DNA of 64,000 nucleotides from an uncultured Bacteroidales bacterium (GTDB lineage Bacteria > Bacteroidota > Bacteroidia > Bacteroidales > Paludibacteraceae): assembly GCA_902799555.1 (NCBI GenBank), contig CADCBB010000001.1, positions 105,000 through 168,999 on the forward strand, read 5' to 3'. The notes below the pieces were generated by a model. The model was not told the origin of the DNA and did no database searches. It saw only the letters and a program-made list of their open reading frames with translations. Numbering within the stretch: the first letter of the stretch is position 1; each line of letters begins with the position of its first letter. The translations under genes and the position numbers were made by a program. Below are positions 46,017 to 53,203 of the stretch, one piece after another.

Positions 46017-47138
46017 TTACTTCACCTCCTGCCCTTGCAGAGTGAACACCTTGTCACCACGGTTAATATAAACCTTACCGTCAATTATTACCTTGGCACT
46101 ACGTACATTGTCAGCCTCAGCATTTTCTAATGCCTGTACATCTTCAATTGCACTTATCGAATAGAAGTCTCTCCACACAGGTGCATTCTTGTACGCGTTA
46201 ATAGAGTTCTTCGGTACATATAATTTGCAAGTTGATTTGTTTACACCATCAAACGAACCTGTATATGCATTAGCAGGTGTCTCTCCGTAATTGTAGATTG
46301 CCTTTAGGCTATTACATTCCATGAAAGCATACGATTTAATTGCAGTTACACTATTGGGAATAGTTACTGATTGCAGATTAGTACATCCCATGAATACGGT
46401 ATAATCAATAGTTGTCAAACTGCTTGGCAATACGATTGAAGTCAATTTCTCACAACTTGTAAAAGCCCCTGCTCCGATGCTTGTAATGCCATCAGGCAGA
46501 CTTATTGCAGTTAAGTTCACGCACTCATTAAACGCTGCCCCTCCAATACTTGTTACGCTATTAGGTATTGTAACAGATGTTAAAGTTCCAATGCGTTCTA
46601 ATAAGTGAGACGGAATGCGCTGTACACCATCGCCAAACACAACCGTTGTAATCGGAGCAGTAGCATTATATCCTACACCGGCATACTCCCAAGGAGAGTT
46701 AATGTCAAAGTCATTGCACTTTACCGCATTCCACGTCAGCGAAGTTATTTTATCGCAACCGAAGAACGCATCGTAATCCATCGTTTTCAAACTTGCAGGA
46801 ATTGTTAACGAAGTAAAACTGCACATTCTAAATGCAAATCGTGCAATATCTGTAATGCCATCGGGAAGCGTTACTGATGTTATATTTAGACAATCCATAA
46901 ATGCATTCTGTCCAACTGCCGTTACAGTGTATGTTACTCCATCATAAGTTACGACTGCCGGAATGTTTACCGTTGTCATATCTGGATAGTTCTCATCCAT
47001 GCTTTGATACGTTACGGTTGCTGTTTTCTTAGATGTGTTGAGATTGTAGTACAACTCGCCGATAAGTGTTCCATCGGCAAACAATACGCTTGTTCCTGCA
47101 ATGGCAGCAAACAAGACTAAAAAGATTTTCTTTTTCAT
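46017..47138 (-). CDS. BspA-type leucine-rich repeat surface protein
   Basis: 373 residues. Signal peptide MKKKIFLVLFAAIAGTSVLF ending near ADG. Central LRR_5 repeats of about 23 residues (LTSVTIPNSVTSIGGAAFNE, LTAISLPDGITSIGAGAFTS, LQSVTIPNSVTAIKSYAFME). A C-terminal DGKVYINRGDKVFTLQGQEV tail resembles the type IX-linked tails of Prevotella-like species. BspA proteins act as adhesins. It appears to be cargo of the mobile element. Expressed from a promoter about 290 nt upstream. Confidence 0.9.
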   Translation of the reverse strand: MKKKIFLVLFAAIAGTSVLFADGTLIGELYYNLNTSKKTATVTYQSMDENYPDMTTVNIPAVVTYDGVTYTVTAVGQNAFMDCLNITSVTLPDGITDIARFAFRMCSFTSLTIPASLKTMDYDAFFGCDKITSLTWNAVKCNDFDINSPWEYAGVGYNATAPITTVVFGDGVQRIPSHLLERIGTLTSVTIPNSVTSIGGAAFNECVNLTAISLPDGITSIGAGAFTSCEKLTSIVLPSSLTTIDYTVFMGCTNLQSVTIPNSVTAIKSYAFMECNSLKAIYNYGETPANAYTGSFDGVNKSTCKLYVPKNSINAYKNAPVWRDFYSISAIEDVQALENAEADNVRSAKVIIDGKVYINRGDKVFTLQGQEVK

Positions 47139-47428
47139 AATGTTTATCTTGTTTTAGTTGTTAGTGTGCATACAAAAAGCGGGACTGCTATCTTGCTGTT
47201 CCGCATTCTGAGGCTCTAGCATTGCCTTGATAACCGAACAGACAACACAGAGCCCCACCCAGTATGTATATAGTACGCATACGCGCACGTGCAATACACA
47301 CTTACGAGCATCTTGTGCTGCTGTGTCTTGGTTATCAGTTGAACTTGCTAGATTCCAGAATGCCAAAACAAAGCGCGTAAGACGCTAATATGTCTTTATG
47401 TGAAATGAGATTACTCTCAAATCGGCTG
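47139..47428 (-). other. Long leader region of the LRR gene
   Basis: About 285 nt from the predicted transcription start to the LRR start codon. It contains the possible 70-residue frame and an alternating purine-pyrimidine stretch near 47265-47300 (GTACGCATACGCGCACGTGC). Nothing else is recognised. Confidence 0.4.
47154..47366 (-). CDS. Possible small membrane protein in the LRR leader
   Basis: 70 residues on the same strand and transcript as the LRR gene, ending 16 nt before its start. One hydrophobic stretch (VCVLYTYWVGLCVVCSVIKA) could span the membrane. No family recognised. It may be a real short gene or an accidental frame in a long leader. Confidence 0.3.
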   Translation of the reverse strand: MAFWNLASSTDNQDTAAQDARKCVLHVRVCVLYTYWVGLCVVCSVIKAMLEPQNAEQQDSSPAFCMHTNN

Positions 47429-47460
47429 CAAAGGTACGAAAAAAAATTCAAATAACCAAA
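47429..47460 (-). promoter_or_regulatory. Bacteroidota promoter for the LRR transcript
   Basis: Minus strand: TTTGG (47460-47456) and TACCTTTG (47436-47429), 20 nt between TTG and the -7 box, then CAGCC. Confidence 0.82.
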
Positions 47461-47561
47461 AATTTGCCATGCAAAATAACTTTTTCAATTGTTTTAATAC
47501 GTTTTGAAGGGTTCGAAGTATCATTTTAATCTTAGAGAGGGGTATGAAAATAGTTGTTTTG

Positions 47562-48590
47562 TTAAAGTGATACAAAAATGCCTACTAGAAAGACTTCCAA
47601 GAGTACACCCTTCAACCTCTCTTTGAGGCTAGTTTGCTGATTTGTGTGTAGTGCATTATACAACTGATGGTATGGCTTTAAGGTTTGAGAAAGGTTCGTG
47701 CTCTTGTTATTCCTATCTCTGATTTCCTTTGCTAACCTCTCAATAGCCTTTAAGTCGTAGTTGTATTTCTCCATAAGCGCTATTCTCGCCATATCGCCCA
47801 TTGTCTTTGCCGTACGAGCCTCAGCGTTGTCTAACAATACTTTGTCGAGAAAGGGCTTTATCGGATTGTAGTCAGAGCTCATTACTGATGTCAACGAATT
47901 GTCACGCAATTGCAAACATTCCTTGATGGCTTTGATTGAGTTGAGGTTCATTTCAAAGCGAACCTTTCCCTTGAAGTGGTTCTTCATTCGGTCTGCTACG
48001 GCATGACCGAATGAGTTCAACCATTGCTTGTTTTCGGAAAGGTTCATCTCCTTCTCTTTGTCGTAGATGGTTAAACGTAATTTTCTGTTCCTCGTTTTTA
48101 CCTTCTTCTCAATAACAAAATTGCCACCTTCATTAGTCGCATTATAGCGTTCGTTGTTTTTTACGCATGATTGTATCTCCGTGGTAAGGCTTGGCATGTC
48201 CGGATATTCGGCATCTATAGTAACGTCAGCCCTTACAATCGTCCCATCTTTTAAGATAGCATCCGTGTTGAGAGAGCACAATCCAAGAGAGTTGATGTTA
48301 TCTAGGCATTGCCGTATATTCGTTTGGTTGATTAGTTCGGTATAACGCGCCCCTAATATCTTGCCTGTAAACTCGATGACGAGTTCATTATCCACTAAAT
48401 CCTTTTCTATATAGAGCAAGTAAGGTGTTGTTTGTTGGTACTTGAATGCAGATATTATACCGTCTGTAATTATCGTATTAAACCTGCTCATGTTGATGTT
48501 ATCTATATAGTCGGCTGACTTTGCGACTATCTTTAGTTTGTCGAATTTGTTCATTTTGCATAGTCGTTTTGTGTTTAGGTTATTATTCAA
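47562..48590 (-). CDS. Probable rolling-circle replication initiator (phage/plasmid Rep type)
   Basis: 342 residues, AT-rich. Pattern RKLRLTIYDKEKEMN followed later by KVRFEMNLNSIKAIKECL resembles the Rep_trans / phage-X group of replication initiators (RstA-like), where a YDK block and an R-x-E block flank the nicking site. The YDK Tyr (or the Tyr in NATNEGG-flanking ERYNATN) could be catalytic; I cannot decide. No signal peptide. Located with a small upstream gene at the end of the integrated element, suggesting replication of an excised circle. The assignment is tentative. Confidence 0.55.
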   Translation of the reverse strand: MNNNLNTKRLCKMNKFDKLKIVAKSADYIDNINMSRFNTIITDGIISAFKYQQTTPYLLYIEKDLVDNELVIEFTGKILGARYTELINQTNIRQCLDNINSLGLCSLNTDAILKDGTIVRADVTIDAEYPDMPSLTTEIQSCVKNNERYNATNEGGNFVIEKKVKTRNRKLRLTIYDKEKEMNLSENKQWLNSFGHAVADRMKNHFKGKVRFEMNLNSIKAIKECLQLRDNSLTSVMSSDYNPIKPFLDKVLLDNAEARTAKTMGDMARIALMEKYNYDLKAIERLAKEIRDRNNKSTNLSQTLKPYHQLYNALHTNQQTSLKERLKGVLLEVFLVGIFVSL

Positions 48591-48634
48591 GGGGTATTAA
48601 AAAAAACGAAATCTTCACCTTGATAAGTGGTGTA

Positions 48635-48832
48635 CTATGCCCCTATTAAATCGTCCATCGTAATACCCGATTTTGGGCGGTGTGGGATGGTTTTCCAATA
48701 ATCCAGAAGCGCGCGACTTATCTTCTGTTTCCATTGTTCGCTTTTCTGCCTTCCTTTCATGCTGCGGCTTATACGCTCGCGTGTGGCGTCATCTAATTCG
48801 CGCCATTGTCGTTTGTGTTGTTGGTTTTCCAT
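48635..48832 (-). CDS. Small basic protein, NUMOD3-like pattern
   Basis: 65 residues. ERISRSMKGRQKSEQWKQKI, then SRALLDYW, is close to the NUMOD3 DNA-binding motif (S..MKG...SEE...KIS) seen in homing nucleases and in small proteins of Bacteroidota elements. It lies 44 nt upstream of the rep gene in the same direction, so it may act with Rep at the origin. Function inferred only. Confidence 0.6.
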   Translation of the reverse strand: MENQQHKRQWRELDDATRERISRSMKGRQKSEQWKQKISRALLDYWKTIPHRPKSGITMDDLIGA

Positions 48833-49233
48833 AGTCTATATTAGGCTTTTTAATGCCTTCTCCTTATATATAAATATAGTAATACTAGTAAAAGTATCAT
48901 GTTTAGTAGAAATTTTCGCGAAAAATTCACGTCCGAAAAAATTTCGTACAGAGTAAGATGTGTACATATTAAGCCTATCTCAAAGAGTGAAATATCGGGA
49001 GGGAAACACACGCGCAACCCTTGAAAATACAGGGAGGGAGGGTTGAGGCTTTCTACAAATAATAGCCTCAACCACTTAAATACACTGGGACAATATTTTT
49101 GCGGAAACGTACCCCTATGTGAAGAGTGTGCGGTGTATATCGTGCCAATCCATGAACTCCAATACGGCTACGAAGCCTTCTATGAGGGTTCGATAATTGG
49201 TAAGAGGAGTGCACAAAAAAAACAGACAGCTTT
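48833..49233. other. Non-coding end of the element, possible origin or attachment region
   Basis: 400 nt with no convincing gene. It holds a near-palindrome AATTTTCGCGAAAAATT (48911-48927), several GGG runs on the plus strand (around 48993-49042, potential G-quadruplex), and a perfect 10-bp hairpin GGTTGAGGCT (49041-49050) / AGCCTCAACC (49064-49073). These fit a replication origin or recombination site near rep. No copy of the tRNA-Leu 3' end is seen that would mark a tRNA-type att repeat. Confidence 0.4.
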
Positions 49234-49248
49234 TTAGTTGTCTGTTTT
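49219..49248. terminator. Terminator overlapping the DUF2130 stop codon
   Basis: AAAACAGACA (49219-49228) pairs exactly with TGTCTGTTTT (49239-49248); the loop 49229-49238 contains the TAA of the minus-strand DUF2130 gene. T/A tracts on both sides allow termination in both directions. Confidence 0.82.
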
Positions 49249-50397
49249 TTGTTTGCCGGCCTCATCGAATTTGGCTTTCATGGTCGGATTGCCATAGGTG
49301 AGGCGCTTAATGGTTACGTCCTGCAGTTTCTTATCCGCCGCATTGAGGTTGTCGCTTGATTTGACGAGGTTCTCCCTTACTTTGGTCAGATGAGCTATCG
49401 TCTTATCAATCTCCTCGATGGCATCGGCGAAACGCTCATTGGCCAGACGCACATTGCGTGTAAAACCGTCCTTGAATGCCATTAATTTCTCTTCAAAATT
49501 GGTCACATCCACTTGTTGTTGTCTTACCAGCATCAACTCCCGTTTGGCATCCAGACTCTTCTTGTTGGCCTGGCAGAGGAGAGAGATGAGCGGGATAAAG
49601 AACTGCGGACGAATGACGTACATCTTCTCGAATCGGTGACTCACATCCACGATGCCGCCGTTATACAGCTCGCTATCGGGTTCGAGCATGGATACCAGCA
49701 CGGCGTACTCGCAGTTTTTCTTCTTGCGGTCGGAGTCTAACTTAGCAAAGAAATCTTCGTTCTTATGCTTGGTGGCGGTAGCGTCGTTCTCGTTTTTCAT
49801 TTCGAACATGATAGAGATATACTCTACGCCGTCGTCGCTCTTGTCACGGAAGACGAAGTCGCCTTTCGTGCCCTCTACCACATCATTGTCTTTCTCGAAA
49901 TACGCGTTCGGCATCATTAGTCGCAGGTTCTGCTCAAAGAGGGTAGAGCAGTGGATCTCCAGCGTCTCTCCTACCATCTTCGTGCTCATGCGTTGCTTCA
50001 GATCTTTGTAATACGCCACTTGCTCTTGCGCGGCTTTCAACTGCGCCTCCATCTGTGTGCGCACTTGCGCTAACTCCTGCTCTTTCCGCATGTAGGCTTC
50101 CGTGGCCTGCTGACGCACCTGCGCTACGGCTAACTGCTTCGCTTGCTCTGCTTGCTGCACCTGTGCCTGTAGAGCTTGCAGTTGTATCTGCATCTGCGCC
50201 TGTGCGGCTTGCTCTTCGGCCTTACGACGTGCTTCGTCTGCTTGCTCACGCATTTTCTGCGTCTGCTCCATATCCTGCATCCGCTTGTTCAGTTCGCGCT
50301 CAAACTCCGCATTGCGCACCTGACCTAACAGCGCTACGTAGTCACTCTCGTCAACGGCAAACATATTGCCGCAGTGTGGGCATTTCAATTCATTCAT
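49234..50397 (-). CDS. DUF2130-family protein
   Basis: 387 residues from the ATG at 50397, chosen because MNELKCPHCGNMFAVDESDY starts with the typical zinc-knuckle-like CPHCG. A long Gln/Ala-rich coiled coil follows (about 30-130; RKAEEQAAQAQMQIQLQALQ). The DUF2130 core is GETLEIHCSTLFEQNLR, then DFVFRD, FEMKNEND and KNEDFFAKLDSDRKK, a nuclease-like fold with D, E and K residues in the expected order. The cellular role is unknown. Single-gene transcript with its own promoter and terminator. Confidence 0.9.
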   Translation of the reverse strand: MNELKCPHCGNMFAVDESDYVALLGQVRNAEFERELNKRMQDMEQTQKMREQADEARRKAEEQAAQAQMQIQLQALQAQVQQAEQAKQLAVAQVRQQATEAYMRKEQELAQVRTQMEAQLKAAQEQVAYYKDLKQRMSTKMVGETLEIHCSTLFEQNLRLMMPNAYFEKDNDVVEGTKGDFVFRDKSDDGVEYISIMFEMKNENDATATKHKNEDFFAKLDSDRKKKNCEYAVLVSMLEPDSELYNGGIVDVSHRFEKMYVIRPQFFIPLISLLCQANKKSLDAKRELMLVRQQQVDVTNFEEKLMAFKDGFTRNVRLANERFADAIEEIDKTIAHLTKVRENLVKSSDNLNAADKKLQDVTIKRLTYGNPTMKAKFDEAGKQKTDN

Positions 50398-50417
50398 GCT
50401 GTATCCATTTTGCGCTG

Positions 50418-50448
50418 CAAAATTACAATAAAAAAATGACATATGCAA
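50418..50448 (-). promoter_or_regulatory. Bacteroidota promoter for the DUF2130 gene
   Basis: Minus strand: TTG (50448-50446, in TTGCATATGTCA) and TAATTTTG (50425-50418), 20 nt apart, then CAGCGC. Divergent from the next promoter. Confidence 0.82.
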
Positions 50449-50488
50449 GAGAATGGGGCAAAAAAATCAATAAAAATCACGTCGTCTC

Positions 50489-50519
50489 TTGCATATATCA
50501 AAAAAAAGTAGTACCTTTG
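50489..50519 (+). promoter_or_regulatory. Bacteroidota promoter for the 50573 gene
   Basis: TTG at 50489-50491 (TTGCATATATCAAAA) and TACCTTTG at 50512-50519, 20 nt apart, then CAGCG. One of the best matches in the window. Confidence 0.85.
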
Positions 50520-50572
50520 CAGCGTGATTTGAAGCTATAACTCGGTTTATGAGTCGCTAATACTAAAATAAG

Positions 50573-51469
50573 ATGGATAACACACAGATTTCTTGTATTC
50601 GATTAGTGCCTTACAAGCAGTTTACGGATGGCACATGGGGAACAATTTTGGTTCTTGGATGGCAGACGGAGAAGCCCTCGGTCTTTCTCTTTAATAGCGC
50701 TGCGCGCAAAAAGGATGCGCCTAATACGACGCGTAATAGTCTGCTGCCGGAAGAAGCGGAGCAGTATGCCCGTTATATAGAGGATGAGCCTGCAATCATT
50801 CTTGGCAAAGATACCTATGCGCGTTATGGCGTGGTACGCCTCTGCGGCGGGTTAGTGAGTGCGCATATTGCTGATCTGGTATGCAAAAACCTCAATAAGC
50901 ATGATCCGATTATTCGGCGCAATGAAGATCGTGTTAAGAATCAGTTGGCTGCTATTCAGGAGTCGCGCCAAGCTGTTGTCTTAGAAGAGGAATTGCTTTT
51001 GCATGCAGATAACCAATCCGAATGGCAACGGTCTATCCTGGAACAGATCTTGCCGTTGGTGGTGGTTGGTTATAATCATGGCGAATGGATCCATACCACG
51101 CTGCTGGCTATTCAGAAGCTCGTCCGGCGCAAGAACCGGTTGTATAATACGAAAGAAGAAGCCGGTATCCGCGCGGTTGCCGTATCGGGTGTCTGTCGGT
51201 CTAAATCGGATTGGGGAGCGGTCTTTAAGATCTTGGCCGAAAAGAAGCTCGTGAATCCTGTTTCGTATCTCGCAGGTGCGAAGATTATCAACCAGGCATG
51301 CGAGGCAGAAGTGACTACTGCATCCGCTATTAAGCAGTCTCCGGCATTGGTTATTTTAGGTGGAAAACATGATAAAGGATGGACGGATAAGGTGCATAAT
51401 AGGCAATCTGCCAATTTGGTCCTGCATTACCAGGAAATTGCAGACATCTTCATAGATTGCGAAATATAA
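50573..51469 (+). CDS. Protein of unknown function next to the tubulin-like operon
   Basis: 298 residues, no signal or membrane segment. N-terminal part beta-like (SCIRLVPYKQFTDGTWGTIL, VLGWQTEKPSVFLFNSAARK), middle helical (RVKNQLAAIQESRQAVVLEE), and the C-terminal half resembles a winged-helix region (ILPLVVVGYNHGEWIHTTLL, WGAVFKILAEKKLVNPVSYL). No family recognised. It has its own promoter and lies 49 nt before the promoter of the VWA/tubulin operon; a regulatory link is possible but not shown. Confidence 0.65.
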   Translation: MDNTQISCIRLVPYKQFTDGTWGTILVLGWQTEKPSVFLFNSAARKKDAPNTTRNSLLPEEAEQYARYIEDEPAIILGKDTYARYGVVRLCGGLVSAHIADLVCKNLNKHDPIIRRNEDRVKNQLAAIQESRQAVVLEEELLLHADNQSEWQRSILEQILPLVVVGYNHGEWIHTTLLAIQKLVRRKNRLYNTKEEAGIRAVAVSGVCRSKSDWGAVFKILAEKKLVNPVSYLAGAKIINQACEAEVTTASAIKQSPALVILGGKHDKGWTDKVHNRQSANLVLHYQEIADIFIDCEI

Positions 51470-51517
51470 GTGAGTCTATATCTCAATCTATAGCTGATTT
51501 TTTTATAAACGCTTTAC

Positions 51518-51548
51518 TTGCGTATATGCGCGAAAAGCAGTAACTTTG
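51518..51548 (+). promoter_or_regulatory. Bacteroidota promoter for the VWA/tubulin-like operon
   Basis: TTG at 51518-51520 and TAACTTTG at 51541-51548, 20 nt apart, then CAGCGG. The only promoter of this type seen ahead of the five genes 51575-63420. Confidence 0.82.
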
Positions 51549-51574
51549 CAGCGGTTTTAAAATTGATACCAAAT

Positions 51575-53167
51575 ATGAAAAACAAGCTTCTCTCTATTTT
51601 ATTTTTCTTTTTGTTCGTTTCCGGTGTGGTAGCGCAGGAAAGTTCGTTGGCGTATTTAAACCAGCAATGTCCTCAGTTGACGCAACTCTATCGTGAGGAA
51701 TTGAAGAACTGCCATGCGCATTATATCTTTGCGGTGGATGTGTCGCTTTCGATGTGCCGGTTTGAGCAGACTGTTCGTCCTGCATTGGAGGCCTTTGTGA
51801 AAGCGCTTCCGATGGGAGACCGTGTGACGATCATTCCGTTTGCGCACGATGCTATTTCGAATAAGATGGGGTATGACGTGACGATCGATGCACAGACGAA
51901 GAACAGCATGGTTCAGATGTTATCGACCCTGTATCCCCAGGGTGCAGACAGACGGGATCGTCAGTATTTCGATACGGATATTTACAAAGCACAGCAGGCC
52001 GTTGCAAAGTCGGTTCAGATGAATCAGCAATATGATGTAAATATCATCGTATTCATCAGTGATTTATTGCATTGCCCAGAGAATAATATCGACCGTCAGT
52101 TCAACGGTTCGGAGATGGGTGATATGCATACCCTGATGAAGTCGGCTTACTGTGCGAACGCGGAGAGCATGATCTTCACGCTGGAGTTGCCGCAGAGCGG
52201 AAAACCTGTCGGATATGTATTCCCGCAATTGAAGGAGTTGTATGACGATTGGGGCGTGAAGGTGGAGCAGCAGCGTGTGCCGGAGAACTCGGAGGCATTG
52301 ATTCGTCAATGGTTCGACCAACAGAAAGACCGGATCATGTTCATGAAGTTACAATCGATTATCATTCGTGAGAACAAAGCGAACCCGATTGTGGTGAAGA
52401 CAGAGACGAATATCGACGGAAAGGTGAAGGCGCATATCGAATGGAAAGCGACGAAGCTCTATCCGAAGATTACCTTGGATTCGACTTATATCCTGAATTC
52501 TAATTTCCACTTCAAAGCCAATCCGGATTATATCAACTATAGCGAGGCGGGTGAGATGTATGCCGATATAGCCTTGGGCCAGATCAAGCATAAGGATTTC
52601 GGTTTCCATGCAATGGCGGATACATTGCATTTCGATGTAAAACTGCCGGTGGACTATCAGAACGAGATTGACAAGTTGCTGGAAGGTCGTCCGGGTGCAT
52701 TAGCCAACTCATCGGTTTATATGGAGCGTTCGATCTTTACGTTCTTCCTGCCGTTCTGGTTCACCGTGACGTTGATCGTTCTGTTTATCCTCTATATCAT
52801 CGGTATCTTCAAAGCAATCGGCCGCAATAATCAATTGCAGTTCAAAGCGAAGATGACGGTTTTTGAGAACGATGTCCAGGTGGGCGATATCCGTACTGTG
52901 AAGGATAAGAACAGTACGATCCTGTTCGGTAAGGGCGGTACGAACGCGACGCGCGTAGAAGGAGCGGAATGGCAATTTGAGGTGCGAAAGAAGAACGGCA
53001 ATCCGTTCCTGGTATTCCAGAAACCGAAGTTCGTATGGCGTTCGACGCAGGGTTACTGTCTGGCGAGCCGTGCGCAGAGCGGCGATATCGTAGGAGGTAT
53101 GACGGTCAAATGCGGAAAGAACCGCAGTGACACGCCGCATACCATCCGTATTAAACTGCTATCATAA
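51575..53167 (+). CDS. Membrane-anchored VWA-domain protein
   Basis: 530 residues from the ATG at 51575; the longer frame starts in the promoter. Signal peptide 1-20 (ending VVAQ). VWA domain about 48-250 with the MIDAS motif DVSLS (55-59) and FISDLLHC as the later metal-site loop. A beta-rich linker 260-385, one membrane helix about 388-412 (FTFFLPFWFTVTLIVLFILY), then a cytoplasmic beta domain of about 115 residues (MTVFENDVQVGDIRTVKDKN). So the VWA is periplasmic and the tail faces the tubulin-like protein. First gene of the operon. Confidence 0.85.
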   Translation: MKNKLLSILFFFLFVSGVVAQESSLAYLNQQCPQLTQLYREELKNCHAHYIFAVDVSLSMCRFEQTVRPALEAFVKALPMGDRVTIIPFAHDAISNKMGYDVTIDAQTKNSMVQMLSTLYPQGADRRDRQYFDTDIYKAQQAVAKSVQMNQQYDVNIIVFISDLLHCPENNIDRQFNGSEMGDMHTLMKSAYCANAESMIFTLELPQSGKPVGYVFPQLKELYDDWGVKVEQQRVPENSEALIRQWFDQQKDRIMFMKLQSIIIRENKANPIVVKTETNIDGKVKAHIEWKATKLYPKITLDSTYILNSNFHFKANPDYINYSEAGEMYADIALGQIKHKDFGFHAMADTLHFDVKLPVDYQNEIDKLLEGRPGALANSSVYMERSIFTFFLPFWFTVTLIVLFILYIIGIFKAIGRNNQLQFKAKMTVFENDVQVGDIRTVKDKNSTILFGKGGTNATRVEGAEWQFEVRKKNGNPFLVFQKPKFVWRSTQGYCLASRAQSGDIVGGMTVKCGKNRSDTPHTIRIKLLS

Positions 53168-53203
53168 CAACAACACAATATTCACCATTTAAACGTACAA
53201 GTT

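Noticed and set aside
42933-49233. Direct repeat of the tRNA-Leu 3' end as a right attachment site
   Set aside because: I looked for the T-loop/acceptor sequence (TTCGAGTCTCATCC) in the 47-49.3 kb region and did not find it.
49043-49237. 64-codon plus-strand frame at the element end
   Set aside because: It begins inside the 49041-49073 hairpin, has no promoter and no recognisable family; it could be a gene remnant but cannot be supported.
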